64,000 nt of DNA from Paramacrobiotus metropolitanus. Lineage: Eukaryota; Tardigrada; Eutardigrada; Parachela; Macrobiotidae. Location: the NCBI RefSeq assembly GCF_019649055.1, contig NW_026570229.1, positions 2,155,001 to 2,219,000 on the forward strand, read 5' to 3'. Below are positions 43,823-56,113 of the stretch, piece after piece. A program made the position numbers and the translations under genes. The stretch's first letter is position 1. The number at the start of each line of letters is the position of its first letter. Below the pieces are notes generated by a model. It was not told the origin of the DNA, ran no database searches, and was given only the letters and a program-made list of their open reading frames with translations.

Positions 43823-45530
43823 CTGCAGAATACTATGATACATCTATTCAATACGGTTAGTGTCGGTGTGGCAAACATGTTAGATATGGCCCATTTCGTA
43901 CCACTCTAGAAAACCGACCACATGTTTTTGTTACCGTATTCCAAGCAATCCTAAGTATTGAATATAAATTTTATTGGCAAAACGATACAGTCACAAGTTT
44001 CCTATAAAAGTGAAAGATTTGTACTGAATGCACAGCCTCAGCCGACTACGGAAATAGGCGGCCTAATCACACAGAACATTTCGTCTAAGTTAGCCGATAC
44101 TGGTGCTGTTCCCATGACAGAAGCCGCGTTCCCGCGTTGGATGTCAATGCTGATTCGTTGGCGCAGAAACTCCATCGCCCGTACCTCGCCTGTTTCCTGT
44201 TGTATCATCTTCCCGACTTCGGTGACCAAACGAGAGGCGTCCGGTCCGAGTGGTCCGAGTGTTTCGACGCCAAATGCACGGAACAGGTAATCTCGGGTGA
44301 GTTCCTGATACTTCGCCACTTTATCCTGCTCTGCGCGCGCTGCGGCTGCCCCCGCTTGCTTCGATGTTGCCGCGATGTGTGACAAGGCTACCGTGCACAC
44401 ACATGTGGCATCCCAGGTCAACATCTTTCCTCTTTCCCAAGGAACCAAAGTCACTCCGTCGGGGCGCTTCCCGCTGGTAAGGCAAGTACCAGGTGGTTCC
44501 AGTTCCGTTTCAATACCGGCGGAAGCGAAGGCGCGCTTTAAAGTGGCATTGATGCAACTGTGCCTCGGCTTCCGGCCCCGGCTTTTTTTGCAGCTCAGGC
44601 CGTGGTATCCTCGCGCATCAGCCCATTCACCACAATTACAACGGTGTGGAATGGTGACTGGTACGCCGAGACGCAGGCCGACAGCAATTCTGAGTGTGGT
44701 ATCGTTTAGGAAGTTTCCGAGGGTTGCGGCTGGAAGTGCTTCCAGCCATGCGCCGTTATCTTTAGTGCTCACACCACGAAGACGAGCTTCACTTGACATG
44801 TCCGACTGGGCTGCCACCAGCAGGGCTTCTGCCATGCCCCGGATGATCGGTTCATCCCATGTCTTCTGGAATTTTCGGGTTTCGGAAGTCGGGAGATCGG
44901 CTTCGGTTGTTCGCTGCCAGTCTTCTAAGGCGCCACAACAGTAGATTTCCGGGTCGAAAACTACTATCTCGTTGGTCAGTTTAGCTACTGAGTAAGCCGA
45001 GGCCAAAAAGGCCGGGAGGGCCAGCTTCTCAATGCTCCGAATTCCGAGACCGCCCTGTGCGACCGGAAGTGACGCTTGCGTCCATATGGCGTCAGTGATA
45101 TTCACATTGGTAATTCGGGGCAGACAACGGATTATCATTTTATCGAACTGTCGCAACAGCTCTCCTTGCAAAATAACACCGTGCAGTTCGCAACCTGTAG
45201 ATCATTCTTACTGGCCCCATGCTGCATTTCAAAAGATACAACGCGTGGTGGGCAGGGAGCAGGTTTAAGCATTGAGTCATCCTGGCGATCTTATCGGTTT
45301 CAGCAGCTAGGGTGCCCGCAACCGCGTCATCGTGGAGTGGTGCGCCGAGGTAATTCAACGCGCTCAGGTGTGGCAATTGTAAATCAGGAAACGATAGAAG
45401 AAATGCGTCATTTACTCTTTGGCGATCGGTTTCGGACCCTCCGATCACTACCAATTCGCATTTTGCGATGTTCAGATGCAGCCCGGCGTTTTTCAGCGCT
45501 TCTTGCAAAGTACATAGGTCATCGTACACG
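43823..45530 (-). pseudogene. RT plus restriction-like-endonuclease retrotransposon (family A, copy 2)
   Basis: Nearly identical to 11800-13500 but better preserved. A 377-codon frame (45171-44038, minus) carries LASAYSVAKLTNEIVVFDPE, the Cys/His knuckle (CNCGEWADARGYHGLSCK), RPDGVTLVPWERGKMLTWD and QRISIDIQRGNAASVMGTA to its stop. A one-base insertion near 45170 separates it from the remaining thumb part (45529-45140). The reverse-transcriptase catalytic boxes are missing because the element is cut off at 45530, where the duplicated segment begins. Copy 1 continues past this point. Truncation at the 5' side is the usual result of target-primed insertion. The homology with copy 1 starts at CTGCAGAATACTA on the 3' side. 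Confidence 0.85.
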
Positions 45531-48500
45531 GCTTAATCTTGAAAAGCTTTAGTCGTGAGATATTTTTTAAAGTTGTTAATGAACAATTTATGTGCCATAT
45601 AAAAACTGAAGGTAACGTTTTTAAGCGATAATCTGTGCTTTTTATTTCGTACCACTTCCATCCAATGACCGGTTTTGCCTCGTGGGTGATGCTGGGTATG
45701 GTGACCCGTTGCTTCCTTGTTTTGCACGACAGAATCCGAATGTTGGATCGGTATATTGACAAACAGCATTCGGACAGCATGGTGGTATACTTGATACATT
45801 ACGCGCGCATCCCTCGCCTTCCTGCTGACAACGTTCCACGCGCAACTGAATAAAAAAACCCAAATAACAATCAGCAAGGAATTTCATAATCTGTGCTGCT
45901 TTTTCTTTAGCAGAAGCACTGCTCTATATCTGTAATATAACTTTGCAGTCTGCAATTCATTTTTAGCATGCCAAAGCATACGTTTGTGAAATTTTTGGAA
46001 ATGCTGGTATGTTAAACATTTATGCAGTACAAACTTTAATTTATCTACTGTAAATGCACGGTCACACTACAAAAATTCCTCAGTTTTTCATAGAGAGTGG
46101 CTCATCGGTGCATCAGCTAAAGCTTTTGCTTTTTCCCATTCCCAACGCAGTATTTTCTATCAGTTGCAACGTTTCATTGCAAAACGATTCGTGTACAGAT
46201 ATACGATACCTATGTGCACTTGCACCCGCACTTATCGTAAGCGAAAATTTCGTGGCAAAGAAAGCAGTGAAGTAAAGGCAAAGTACAAAATTTCAGACGC
46301 GTTTAAGTAATTGCGCAAAAAACCGCTTGTAATATACTCGTAATTTCTTCTAACTATGGTGCCAAAAGCAGCGCAAAGATACTGCAATATGACAATTATT
46401 TTGATCCAGAACCATTTGAACCAGCGCCACAGCATTCGTTACTAGTACTGGTAAAGCTACTGATATTTAAAAATTTACAGTTTACTCAAAAAAATTTAGA
46501 AAGTAACACAATGCAAATGTCTCTGCAAAACTTTCTGTCACTTACCGCTGAAATCGGTCCTAGAAAAATGGCAGCAAAGGTCAACACAAATATCAGCTGC
46601 GTCGCCATAGAAAATGGAGTTATGGAGCGTTACCGCCCGCGAAAAACTAGTAACTTGTTATATATAACGACTCGGCAATCATGTACGAAAGGGTTAAATC
46701 TACTTGTTGAAAACAACAGTTCGAAAACAGCGGATGTTTTACTCAACTTTTATACGCCTTGTACGAGCACTCGTGGCATGAAACTGGTACTGGACAATGC
46801 ATGATTCCCGATAGTCTGGGGTCACCTTGATTGAAGGGTCTTTGAATAACCGGAAAGAACGTTCCGTATTAAGCGCCGAATTTGCTGTTATTATGAGTAC
46901 TTTGGTCTGGTAAACGCTGGTGTTGCAAGCTGTCAGGGATTTCTGTAAGGCTTACTTTTGAATTTCGCCTTATAATATCTTGAAACACGAAATTGTTCCA
47001 TGGAACATGCTGTTTACGTAAGCTTTCCCGGCACTATCGCTCAAGATCAGACGTGCTTATGCTGTACTCGCAAACTGCACCCGGTAATCGTTGTTGGTTA
47101 TTTCATGTTGAACCATAAAAAATTATATTATTCTTTAAACTCATTCATTTGAGCAAGGGTTGAATATATATGAAAATAAACGTTGAACTGCCATTTAATG
47201 AAATAGTTTTGAAGGTACGATTATTTTGCCGAACTGCCAGTACCATGAAAACACTGCGAGACAAATTTCTCGTAGAGAAATACGTCAGGGCGGATGAACG
47301 GCAATTTTATAATTCAGTGTGCTTTTACACAAGCGCTTCCGACGTAACTTGCTGTTAGTACTTATTGTTAGATGCGTAACTAATGGATTTTACATAAAGT
47401 GAGCATGAAAATGAACACATTTACAAAGCGCTCTCATCAGCAAATTATGCAGCAAAACATTCTGTAATTTTTTTTTAAGATAAACTGTTAGACTCCATAT
47501 GGCTACAAAGTGTTGAACTGGCACAGTACAAACGAATAGAAAACGAAACATATGACATCAGCGGTCGGCTTACAACATAAAAATGTCCATGTTAAAAGGA
47601 ACACAGAACATATTCTTGAATCATACAAGCAGAACCTGAGGAAACCACGACTGCGCCGCATTTTGATATTATAATTAAAATTTTGATGTAGTTTAATTTC
47701 TTGATGCCAATAAATTGAATTTAGTCGAAAGAGCTCGTATCAAGCTTAGCAAAGTCAGGATGCTGTCTGCTTCTGTGTCGACGAGTTAAATTTCAAATAC
47801 TGAAAAAGCACAGTACTGTAAGTGTATGGCGCCCTGTATATAACTCCTGTAACTATACGGTAAAATAGCTTGTCTGTCAGCCGCCAGTTTAGTTTACATC
47901 TGGCACAGGCAGTATCTAAATTGTAATAAACAACCCGATAATTATGGTTAGTACCGCAGGGATTTTCTGAGATTCTATAACATGATTGTTATAACGTACA
48001 AGTTTTAGTACTTCATGAAATGCGTAGCTGCTTTTCGTCCTGCTGGTTTGTCAAGGCAGCACGGTCTCAAATATGAGTTTAACAATAGTGCTCAGTGATA
48101 ACCGCAGTTTGATGCATCGCTTTAAAAATCGCGTCTAAAAATGCAGGTATGGTTTTTCGGATGACGACTGCAAATACAACACGGCACTTGAAATGTAAAG
48201 CGTTCTTTACCGGAATTCTGCTGGTAGTGCCGCGCAAGCTTCTTGGCTATGATTTCATCCTGAAAATTCACGATTAAGCGTTTTCAAAGCTAGCAAAGTT
48301 CTTGGTAGCAGTGCCGTTACCGCCACTACACTAGACTCTCATGTTTATTTTTACGACATTTGCATTTCATCCAGGATGTACATAAGTGCCCAATGTAAAT
48401 ATGTACCAGCATCACCGTTTCCAGTAAAACCATCTTCATGTTTGAATAAACTGAGAAACACGTACGGAGATACTATCATTTTCGCATTCAATTATTGTTC

Positions 48501-48603
48501 ATCCGCATGCCCACAACTGTACATGCATACACAGGCAAAACTACAGGTTTGCGCTTAAAACCTTTTTTGAAACCGTTAAATAGTCTGGCCGCGTTTGCGC
48601 TTT
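45530..48603 (+). repeat. Segmental duplication, copy 2 (partner 20566-24716)
   Basis: Same orientation as copy 1. It starts at GCTTAATCTTGAAAAGCTTT, directly against the truncated retrotransposon. It lacks the 860-bp hAT-like insertion and the ~170-bp piece found at 22806-22980. Matching continues, with growing divergence, to about 48603. Open frames in it (for example 46511-46804) show no sign of coding constraint. Confidence 0.85.
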
Positions 48604-50088
48604 TGACATATAGTTCTGTTAAAAGTGGAAATTCGGAAAACTGCACTACGGGAAGTTTGTTTTAGGTAATTGTATAATAACGCCACCAGAAACCAACCAA
48701 CTACTGTAGTAAAGTACGTACTTACAGTATGCGAATTTTGACAGAAATGGATAACTACGTTGAAATATCGCGCAACAAAATTTTTCCTGTCTGGCGTAAC
48801 CATGCAGTATCTCTAAAGGTATCGTACCCTTTGGTACTGTACTAACTATGAGCTTTGTTACAACTTCCCGCCGCATTTATCTTGCCAGCGACACAGAAAA
48901 ACTGCAGAAAGTGTTTTTATTTTAGCCTGTCATATTAAACTATCATGTTTTTGGTGACATTTGTTCATGTCGATTGTCGGGTATGCTTGCGCTGTTTACT
49001 CGTCGCGCTGTAAAGGTACAGGTACTTTGTAGAGCGCGAATTAGCGATTAGAATGATGGCCACTAGACGCCACAATTATTGCAATGACAAATTGCATACT
49101 TGCAATATTAAATTAATAACTGTAGACAACATAACAGAAAACAAAAGTTAAATACCATAAATATGGATACGCGGTGGATACACCAATATTATTTTGGCAT
49201 GTGGATACCAACAGCAAATGTATGCAGAGCAGTATGGCGTGTAGGGCCGTAGTAGGGTACGTATTCCGGCCAAACGCCGGCCTCCTGGAAAACAGTCGCG
49301 AAATTTCAGTTTGTTTGTTATTGCGGCATTCCGGCCGATCACAGGGAAAGTACCTGCCATTGTCGCAATTACACAAGCTGCCCGATGTCGATAAATCAAT
49401 CTGACCGTAACTACTGTGGGACATATCCCTCTCGCGTACAATGCAAATTATGCAATGGAATCCTACATACTTTGCTGTTCACGGTTTTGTCTACGATTCC
49501 GGTTCTTTTCATCGAGTTTCAAGCGTCTATGGAAGCCATCATTTATTAAAACCTACTCTAGTAGCACTAATTGTGCCGCATGATCGAACTGCCGCTGTCA
49601 CACGTTACACATGTACATGAAGCACAAGCCAGGTCCCAGGATACCGGATGTGAAACGCTTCTATATAATGCTCCCACTGGAACTCAGCACATTTTCGCGC
49701 TGCAAAATTCCCCACTTTTCTAGCACTGCCCGTTGAGTGCTGCATTAGCCAAGTCACTATCCAGTTCTAGGAGAATGCAGCCTTAAGTACATTGCGATGC
49801 TTATTCGACTGGTTGTTTTCCCATAATTTTCAGAGATACCGTAAAAATAGTGTACATTATTATTCAGCATTGCTTCTGACACTGACTAGCCCGGGCATTA
49901 GTATTCCGTGACCCACTACTCTCGGATCTTTGACTTCGTGCAAAAAACCAAGAGCAGCGATACCGCGGATCTTTTGCCTTTCGGTTAAAGGAGATAATAT
50001 TTACAAACAGTGCCTGGATCACCCTCGGTCGGTATAGGAGCGTTGTTCTGCATACGCGATTTGTTTTTGCCATTTTTTGCACCCGGAA
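48604..50088. other. No gene recognised
   Basis: Several overlapping frames near 49110-49440 on both strands, none with a recognisable motif or splice partners. The rest is AT-rich. Confidence 0.3.
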
Positions 50089-50300
50089 ATTTGGGAGTGT
50101 GACATTTTGCCGCAGTTAAATTCGACGCACGACTTTCCGCTGCGGGAGTCAGCGGTACATTCCGACACATGGACACTCCGGTTTGCATTAAGACATTTTA
50201 ACTTTGCGACATTTTGATGCAAGCGACATGACCTTGCGACGAAATGTCTGCGACCAAAAGTCCTGCGACTAGTTGTCCTCGGCGAAATGTCGCGGTGCCA
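50089..50300. repeat. Short repeated GCGAC/TGTCGC words, probable transposon end
   Basis: GACATTTTGCCGCAG, GCGACATTTTGATG, GCGACGAAATGTC, CTGCGACCAAAAGTCCTGCG and GCGAAATGTCGCGG follow one another. Repeated TGTCGC/GCGACA words in alternating orientation are typical of subterminal repeats in DNA transposons. The full element was not delimited. Confidence 0.4.
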
Positions 50301-51873
50301 ATTTTTTAACTCAAAAAATCAATCGCCGGCTTCATTACATAGGGCCACGAGATATTTAGTCCATCGTCAAACCTGTGTGTGCCTTTTGCTTGCAGCAGAA
50401 CACGATCATTGCAAACATCGGCATAAACCATTCTGTTCAAAATTTCAGGACGAGTTTAAATGATGTGGTTTTTTACGAGACCTATGGTGCATTTGTTTCC
50501 GTTAAATTATGTAATACTCCGAAAACGGCGGAAAGGACTTGCGCCCTTGTCCCAGTAGTCTCAGATCGCAGTGCAGTAATTATAACGCTTGGAACGAGGG
50601 CACCTGATCGCAGGTATCACGATCACGGATCACCATACGCTCTTTTCCGCCAACGGTGCTTCGCGCCGTACCTGTCCGGCGATTACACAATCTTACGTAA
50701 CGCGAGAATACACAAACTAACCAGTTTAATCAGAGCCAGAGCAAGAGTATGACGATTAGGTCAACACGTCGCACGGGTTTCGCACCCAGAATGCTCGGAA
50801 CATCTCATCAATCTCCATTTAAACCGACAAAAAACGATTCACAAAGCTATCATGATCAGTTGTTGTAGTGGCTGACACTGAATGAAGTTAACTTATGCCA
50901 GCACACTCTGCATGTTAGCTTCGAGGTTTTGTATTAAATACGAAGCTGATAAAGAAAGCATTTGAACTTGCTCAAGCTTATTCAGAGCTTCAAGGGACCT
51001 TACTATGGTTCAGTTTGGAAAAGGGTGGAAGACCGGAGAGCGCCAGATCACTGTACGGGCCTAATTTATCGTGCTACGCTTATGGTAAGTACAATAACAA
51101 GTTGGTCAAAGCAGATGGCCAAAACACGCTGAACTGCTTATCTGTACATTTTGCTACAAGAATATTCATCCGCTTCAATATCAATTCCTTTCGGCTTTTT
51201 GACCCCAGAACCCTTTATCCGGCTTGTGAACCGCAGTAAAATTTGCTCCCGCTAAATTTACTCCGCTTTTCGACCACCGAAGACTGTTTCCTTCGAAAAG
51301 TCTCTCCGGCGGTTGTTTGACATTTGGCCGCTAAGGCAGAGGGAAAAGGAAACAGAGAGGAAAGGCGCCCGCCCGCCTGCTGTTCTACATACTTTGCAAG
51401 TTCAATAGATAAGCCACAATTCCCACACATCCACTGCTTAGCCATTGGTCAGCGTAATTGCCAGTGTACGAAGCTCCGCCGCTTTTCCATTGAGCTTTAA
51501 GAGAACACCATTTCCTCATTATAACAGTCACCTACAAAAGCCGAGGATTATCGCGCTATCTTCGTAACGATCAACTTCAGAGGGAAAGACAAGAAAGGCA
51601 AGGAAGGCGAAATGGGCAATCAGCTGAAGAAAAGGCTGGGAAGAGAGCATTCGCTGATCGCGGTCAAGACCAGCGTGTACACATCACAGCGGGCGGTCTA
51701 CGATAGATAACAAGATTTCTCTGTCACGTATACACCGCGTGAACACCACTCGCCAACGGTCAGCTGCTTTCGCAGAAATTCTATTTTGCTAGTTGTTAGT
51801 TTGCTCATACTGCTGTAACAACGGCTGCTATCGAGAATTTCAAACTGCGTACAATTCCTGATTTGGGATTGCA
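50301..51873. other. No gene confidently recognised
   Basis: A 125-codon plus-strand frame ends at 50752 and is open from an acceptor-like site (ttttgcttgcag, about 50395). It encodes SLNDVVFYETYGAFVSVKLC and ends in LIRARARV. It is unrecognised and may be chance. The stretch 51590-51873 is the 5' flank of the phospholipase gene. Confidence 0.3.
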
Positions 51874-54800
51874 ATGAGAGTGTGTCTGGGATCAGCTGGA
51901 GCATTCATTGTTTTCCCGTTGATTCTCTACATACTGCTGCATGATTGCCACGCCGTGGTGTTACGCAATCCGGCCTTCAACATCTGGGGCGATATATTCG
52001 GGAATAAGGCAGAGGAACCTCTGCGCAGTCCGGTTATTTTAGGTAAAAAAATTATGGCTAATATGGAGTTCATACCTGAAGCCCAGTTCATATTTTTTTG
52101 CTGCTGTTGTAATTTATGTTTATTAAATTGTCAGTGCCGGGAGTCGGTGGAAGTCGGCTGCAGGCCAAACTCAACAAACCCAACACGGTCAGCTTGTTTT
52201 GCGCCAAACAGACCAAGGATTACATTGATTTATGGCTGAATGTGGACTTGCTGCTGCCTTATGCACTGGAATGCTGGGTGGACAACATGAAGTCAGTACT
52301 TTAATTAAACTATTTCTATACTATTAATAAATAAATCCAAAAATAAATAAATATTAATAAACCAAATATGCTAAAATAATAAAATTAATATACTAATAAT
52401 AAATTGTAGTCTTTTAACAATAATTACTGCTTTGTAAGCGGCAATAACGATTTGTGATTATAATTATTAATTCCCTATATTTGCTTGTACTTACTGACTA
52501 AACTTAAATAAGGCAGCGCAGTTGCACCATCTTAATACAATGTGGCATGAACACCGCATACACCGAGATTAATACACTAAACAATAATAAATAGTTCTAA
52601 TAATACCGACTTTAATAAAGACATATACTCGTACCTTGCTTAGGGCCTTATTAGGCTATCAAAGCCGGCGCTGTAAATATCTTGGAATTTGTCTACGACC
52701 ATACCACGTAGAAAACTCCCGATCCCGTTCGATCTCGGAAGATAACCTACGTCGGGCCCGGTTAGTACTTGGATGGGTGACCGCTTGGGAACACCGGGTG
52801 TTGTAGACTTTTTGCCTTTTGAACTAAACGGCTTTTTAGCCTGCTAGCTAACTAGGCTTATTTTATCAAATTTTGTTTATTATTAGTTATTTAACTAAAA
52901 TGGCTTTTTATTAATTCTGTCGGGTTGATTTGGCATCACAAGCGGCGCTATAAATACCTAAGCATTCGTCTACGACCATACCACGTAGAAAACTCCCGAT
53001 CCCGTTCGATCTCGGAAGATAACCTACGTCGGGCCCGGTTAGTACTTGGATGGGTGACCGCTTGGGAACACCGGGTGTTGTAGACTTTTTGCCTTTTAAC
53101 TAGACGGCTTTCTGGCCTGTTAGCTAACAATACTTGTTTCATTTATATTTTGTTAATTATTCACGAAAATGTATTAATTAAACGTCTTTTTAATGATTGT
53201 GCCGAGTTGACCTGGCCTCACAAGCGGCGTCATAATTCCTAAGCATTCGCCTACGACCATACCACGTAGAAAACTCCCGTATTATCCCGTTCGATCTCGG
53301 AAGATAACCTACGTCGGGCCCGGTTAGTATTTGGATGGGTGACCGCTTGGGAACACCGGGTGTTGTAGACTTTTTGCCTTTTTAACTAGACGGCCTTTTA
53401 GCCTGTTAGGCTGGTAGCCAACAATTTTAATTTATTTTCATTTTCTTAATTATTCACGCAAATTTATTAATAATTGAATGGCTTTTTAATAATGGTGCCG
53501 GGTTTACTTTAGCATAAAACCGGCGTTATGTATACCCTACTCTGGGATCTTACTACGACCATACCATTTAACAAATGAGTGTAATAGTAACGGGTACCGT
53601 GGTATATGTAATAATGCACCACCATATTTCTGCATAGTGCAATGCACATAGCATATTCGCAGCAGCGTATCTGTAACCCTTATGCGTTTTTATTAGCGCA
53701 TGCCAAATAACACGCATACGGTTTATAAAAAGAACAGATTTAACTGCAATAAAAATATTCTCTTCGGCTTATAATTGTTATGCCTTGGCCGCACTATGCA
53801 CGTATTCTTTAGCGGTAAACGTTTTCTAGGTGGTATGGTCGTAGACAAATGATTAGACGTTTGTAGCGACGGTTGTGATGTCAAGTCAATTACCCGGCAC
53901 AATTATTAAGAAGCGTTGTTAATTAAGGTCATTTGCATAAATAATTAATAAGTTATAAATACGCACTGAAAGTGCAGTTAGCTAACAGGGCAAAAAGCGG
54001 TCTATGTAAAAGGCAAAATGTCGGTCCACCATCCAGGTATGTACTAACTACCAACAGTAATGTGAACTTCATCGGGCTCGGTTACTGCACGGAGGGACGT
54101 GCCGGGCGACTGGCGCTGACCGCTTGGCAGCAAAAGGCATTAAGAAATTACGCGTATGATCAAAATTTTTGGTATAAGCAAAATATCAAACCAAACGAAA
54201 TCAGACTTCCGCTTCCGGACCTTTTGGCATTTATGTTAACTTTAATTATTATGGACCATTTGTACGGCGTGCACGTGTAGTAATGAGCAGTACGAGTACT
54301 TAAAACTTATTTCCGGTCCATACAGGCTGCACTACAACAACGTGAGCCGGCGTTCCGAAAATGCACCGGGAGTGGACGTCCGCGTGTACGGTTTCGGCAG
54401 CAGCTTGGCGGTCGAGTATGTCAGCAAGGACCTATACCCCTATGGTACTCTATTCCTCTTAAGTTCTTATCATCCTCATGCCGCTGTTTTCATCCAGTTG
54501 TACGGGATATTACGGATGCGTATGATCATGATTACTTAACGCAAGGAATATGTATTTTTCTGACTTATACAGATACATCTGGTCTTTTATTACAAAGTAT
54601 TTGTTTTGATTTGCGTGCATTCGTACACGTACTGTAAAATTTTATCCTCTGCAAAAAAATGCAGCGCAAAACGCTCAGTAACGAAGGAACGTTTTGTTAA
54701 ATTATTTGTTTGCAGCGAGGTACTTTAAAGACGTAGCGGACATGCTGGTTAGTCAAGGCTACGAAAGGGATATATCGATACGCGCCGCGCCATATGATTT

Positions 54801-56113
54801 CCGTTTAGCACCCGGTAAACATATGATTACATATCCACTTGTTTTGAGAACGTCCTGTAAAAAATTTAACCCTGAAATTAATCCATAAGCAAACGGAAAT
54901 TACGTTTACATAAACTTATTACAATCCTTGCAGATGAGCAAACAGAGTACTACAAAGCCTTAAAGAAACTCGTTGAAGAGACACATACCCGTAATCAGAA
55001 CACCCCCGTGACCTTTATCGCCCACTCCCTGGGCAACCTGCATACGTTATATTTTCTGCAACAACAAACACCAGAATGGACGGCCAAGCATGTCAAAGGC
55101 TTCGTTAGTATCGCCGCCCCCTGGGCGGGTGCGATCCGCTCCATAAAAGCGGTCACTTCCGGTAACCAATCCTTCATGAATGCTCTCCATTAATACAACG
55201 TTTTTTAATATTCATGTTCTTTTTGGAAATGCAGGTGACAATCTGAACGAAGACATCGTCGATTCGTTGATGGTGCGGGCCGAAGAGCGGACGAATCCCA
55301 GCGCCACCTTTCTGTTTCCCAATCGCGAATTTTGGCCGGATTCGTACGTGGTGCTGCAGCGGCCGGGGAAGCAGTACACCGTTGGACGTATTGACCAACT
55401 AATTGACGATATCAACGACCGCAGCGTGTGGGACATGTACGGCCGCACCAAGGGCCTGCTGAAACTGCAACCGCCTAGCATACCGGTAAAAACTTGACTA
55501 TGGAATTTTAACTCTTGCTGCGCTGATTTTCGCCTGATTAATTTTACTTGGATTTATTACGAAGATAATAAATTATGGCTTGTAATTTTCCGGTACATTT
55601 TATTCACCTGTGGTATGCACATTTTACTGTATATGACGTAAAATATATTAATCAAGAACATCACAATTTTTATAACATAAAAAGTTCATTAAACTTTTCT
55701 GCTCCTTCGATTGTTTCCAAAACTAAAACTCAGTTTCCCCGTTGTATCTCAGTGATAATCTCTGATGTAAAAATGCATGGGAACGGGTTTCGCTAGTGTG
55801 TGGTTGCGGTCGTTTGCCCCGCTCTTTGACAAATGGCGATTTTTAACAGATGTTTTGTTTGTACGGCACCGGCGTCCCCACCCCGGCCAGCCTGTACTAC
55901 GAGCGGGACGACCAGTTCCCCGATCTGACACCCAAAGAGGTCCTGGGCCAGGGCGACGGGTCCGTGAACGACATCAGTCTGGAGGTGTGCGGTCAGTGGG
56001 CGAAGAAGCATCCGGAGCGGGTGCGGGTGACGCGCTTTCCCGGCGTCGGACATAAGGAGATCCTGGCGGACCAGGCGGCGCTGGCACATATCCTGGATGT
56101 TCTTAATCAATGA
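51874..56113 (+). CDS. PLA2G15: Group XV phospholipase A2 (lysosomal), LCAT family
   Basis: Seven exons join in phase: 51874-52042, 52135-52291, 54326-54444, 54716-54814, 54934-55161, 55235-55485 and 55850-56113. They give 428 residues (human lysosomal PLA2 has 412). The first ~25 residues form a signal peptide (LGSAGAFIVFPLILYILL). Then VPGVGGSRLQAKL and the lid-region Cys pair, DVRVYGFG and RAAPYDFRLAP follow. The nucleophile lies in FIAHSLGN (AxSxG). The C-terminal part has GDGSVND with the catalytic Asp and GVGHKEIL with the catalytic His. The family cleaves or transacylates phospholipid acyl chains: lysosomal phospholipase A and ceramide acylation, or cholesterol esterification in LCAT. 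The conserved order and complete triad suggest an active, secreted or lysosomal enzyme. Intron 2 (2034 nt) contains three 5S rRNA genes; the other introns are 73-364 nt. Confidence 0.92.
52691..52808 (+). rRNA. 5S ribosomal RNA inside phospholipase intron 2, copy 1
   Basis: 118 nt with canonical start, internal boxes and GTTGTAGAC end, followed by TTTTT. It has the same orientation as the host gene. Confidence 0.94.
52968..53085 (+). rRNA. 5S ribosomal RNA inside phospholipase intron 2, copy 2
   Basis: 118 nt, 277 bp after copy 1, TATAAATA just upstream and TTTTT downstream. No change is seen relative to the consensus of the window. Confidence 0.94.
53249..53370 (+). rRNA. 5S ribosomal RNA inside phospholipase intron 2, copy 3, with 4-nt insertion
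   Basis: 122 nt, starting GCCTACGACC and carrying CCCGTATTATCCCGTTCG where the others read CCCGATCCCGTTCG. The extra four bases fall in the loop/helix around nucleotide 30-35, near the internal promoter. It may be a pseudogene or variant. The copy at 58469 has the same insertion. Confidence 0.8.
53551..54045. pseudogene. 5S rRNA fragments
   Basis: TACGACCATACCATTTAACA (about 53554) is a broken 5S start on the plus strand. TAGGTGGTATGGTCGTAGAC (53829-53848) is a minus-strand 5S start. Near 54003-54045 a diverged minus-strand 5S 3' part can be read (GGCAAAATGTCGG...CCATCCAGGTATGTACTAAC). All lie in phospholipase intron 2, to the right of the intact copies. Confidence 0.55.
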
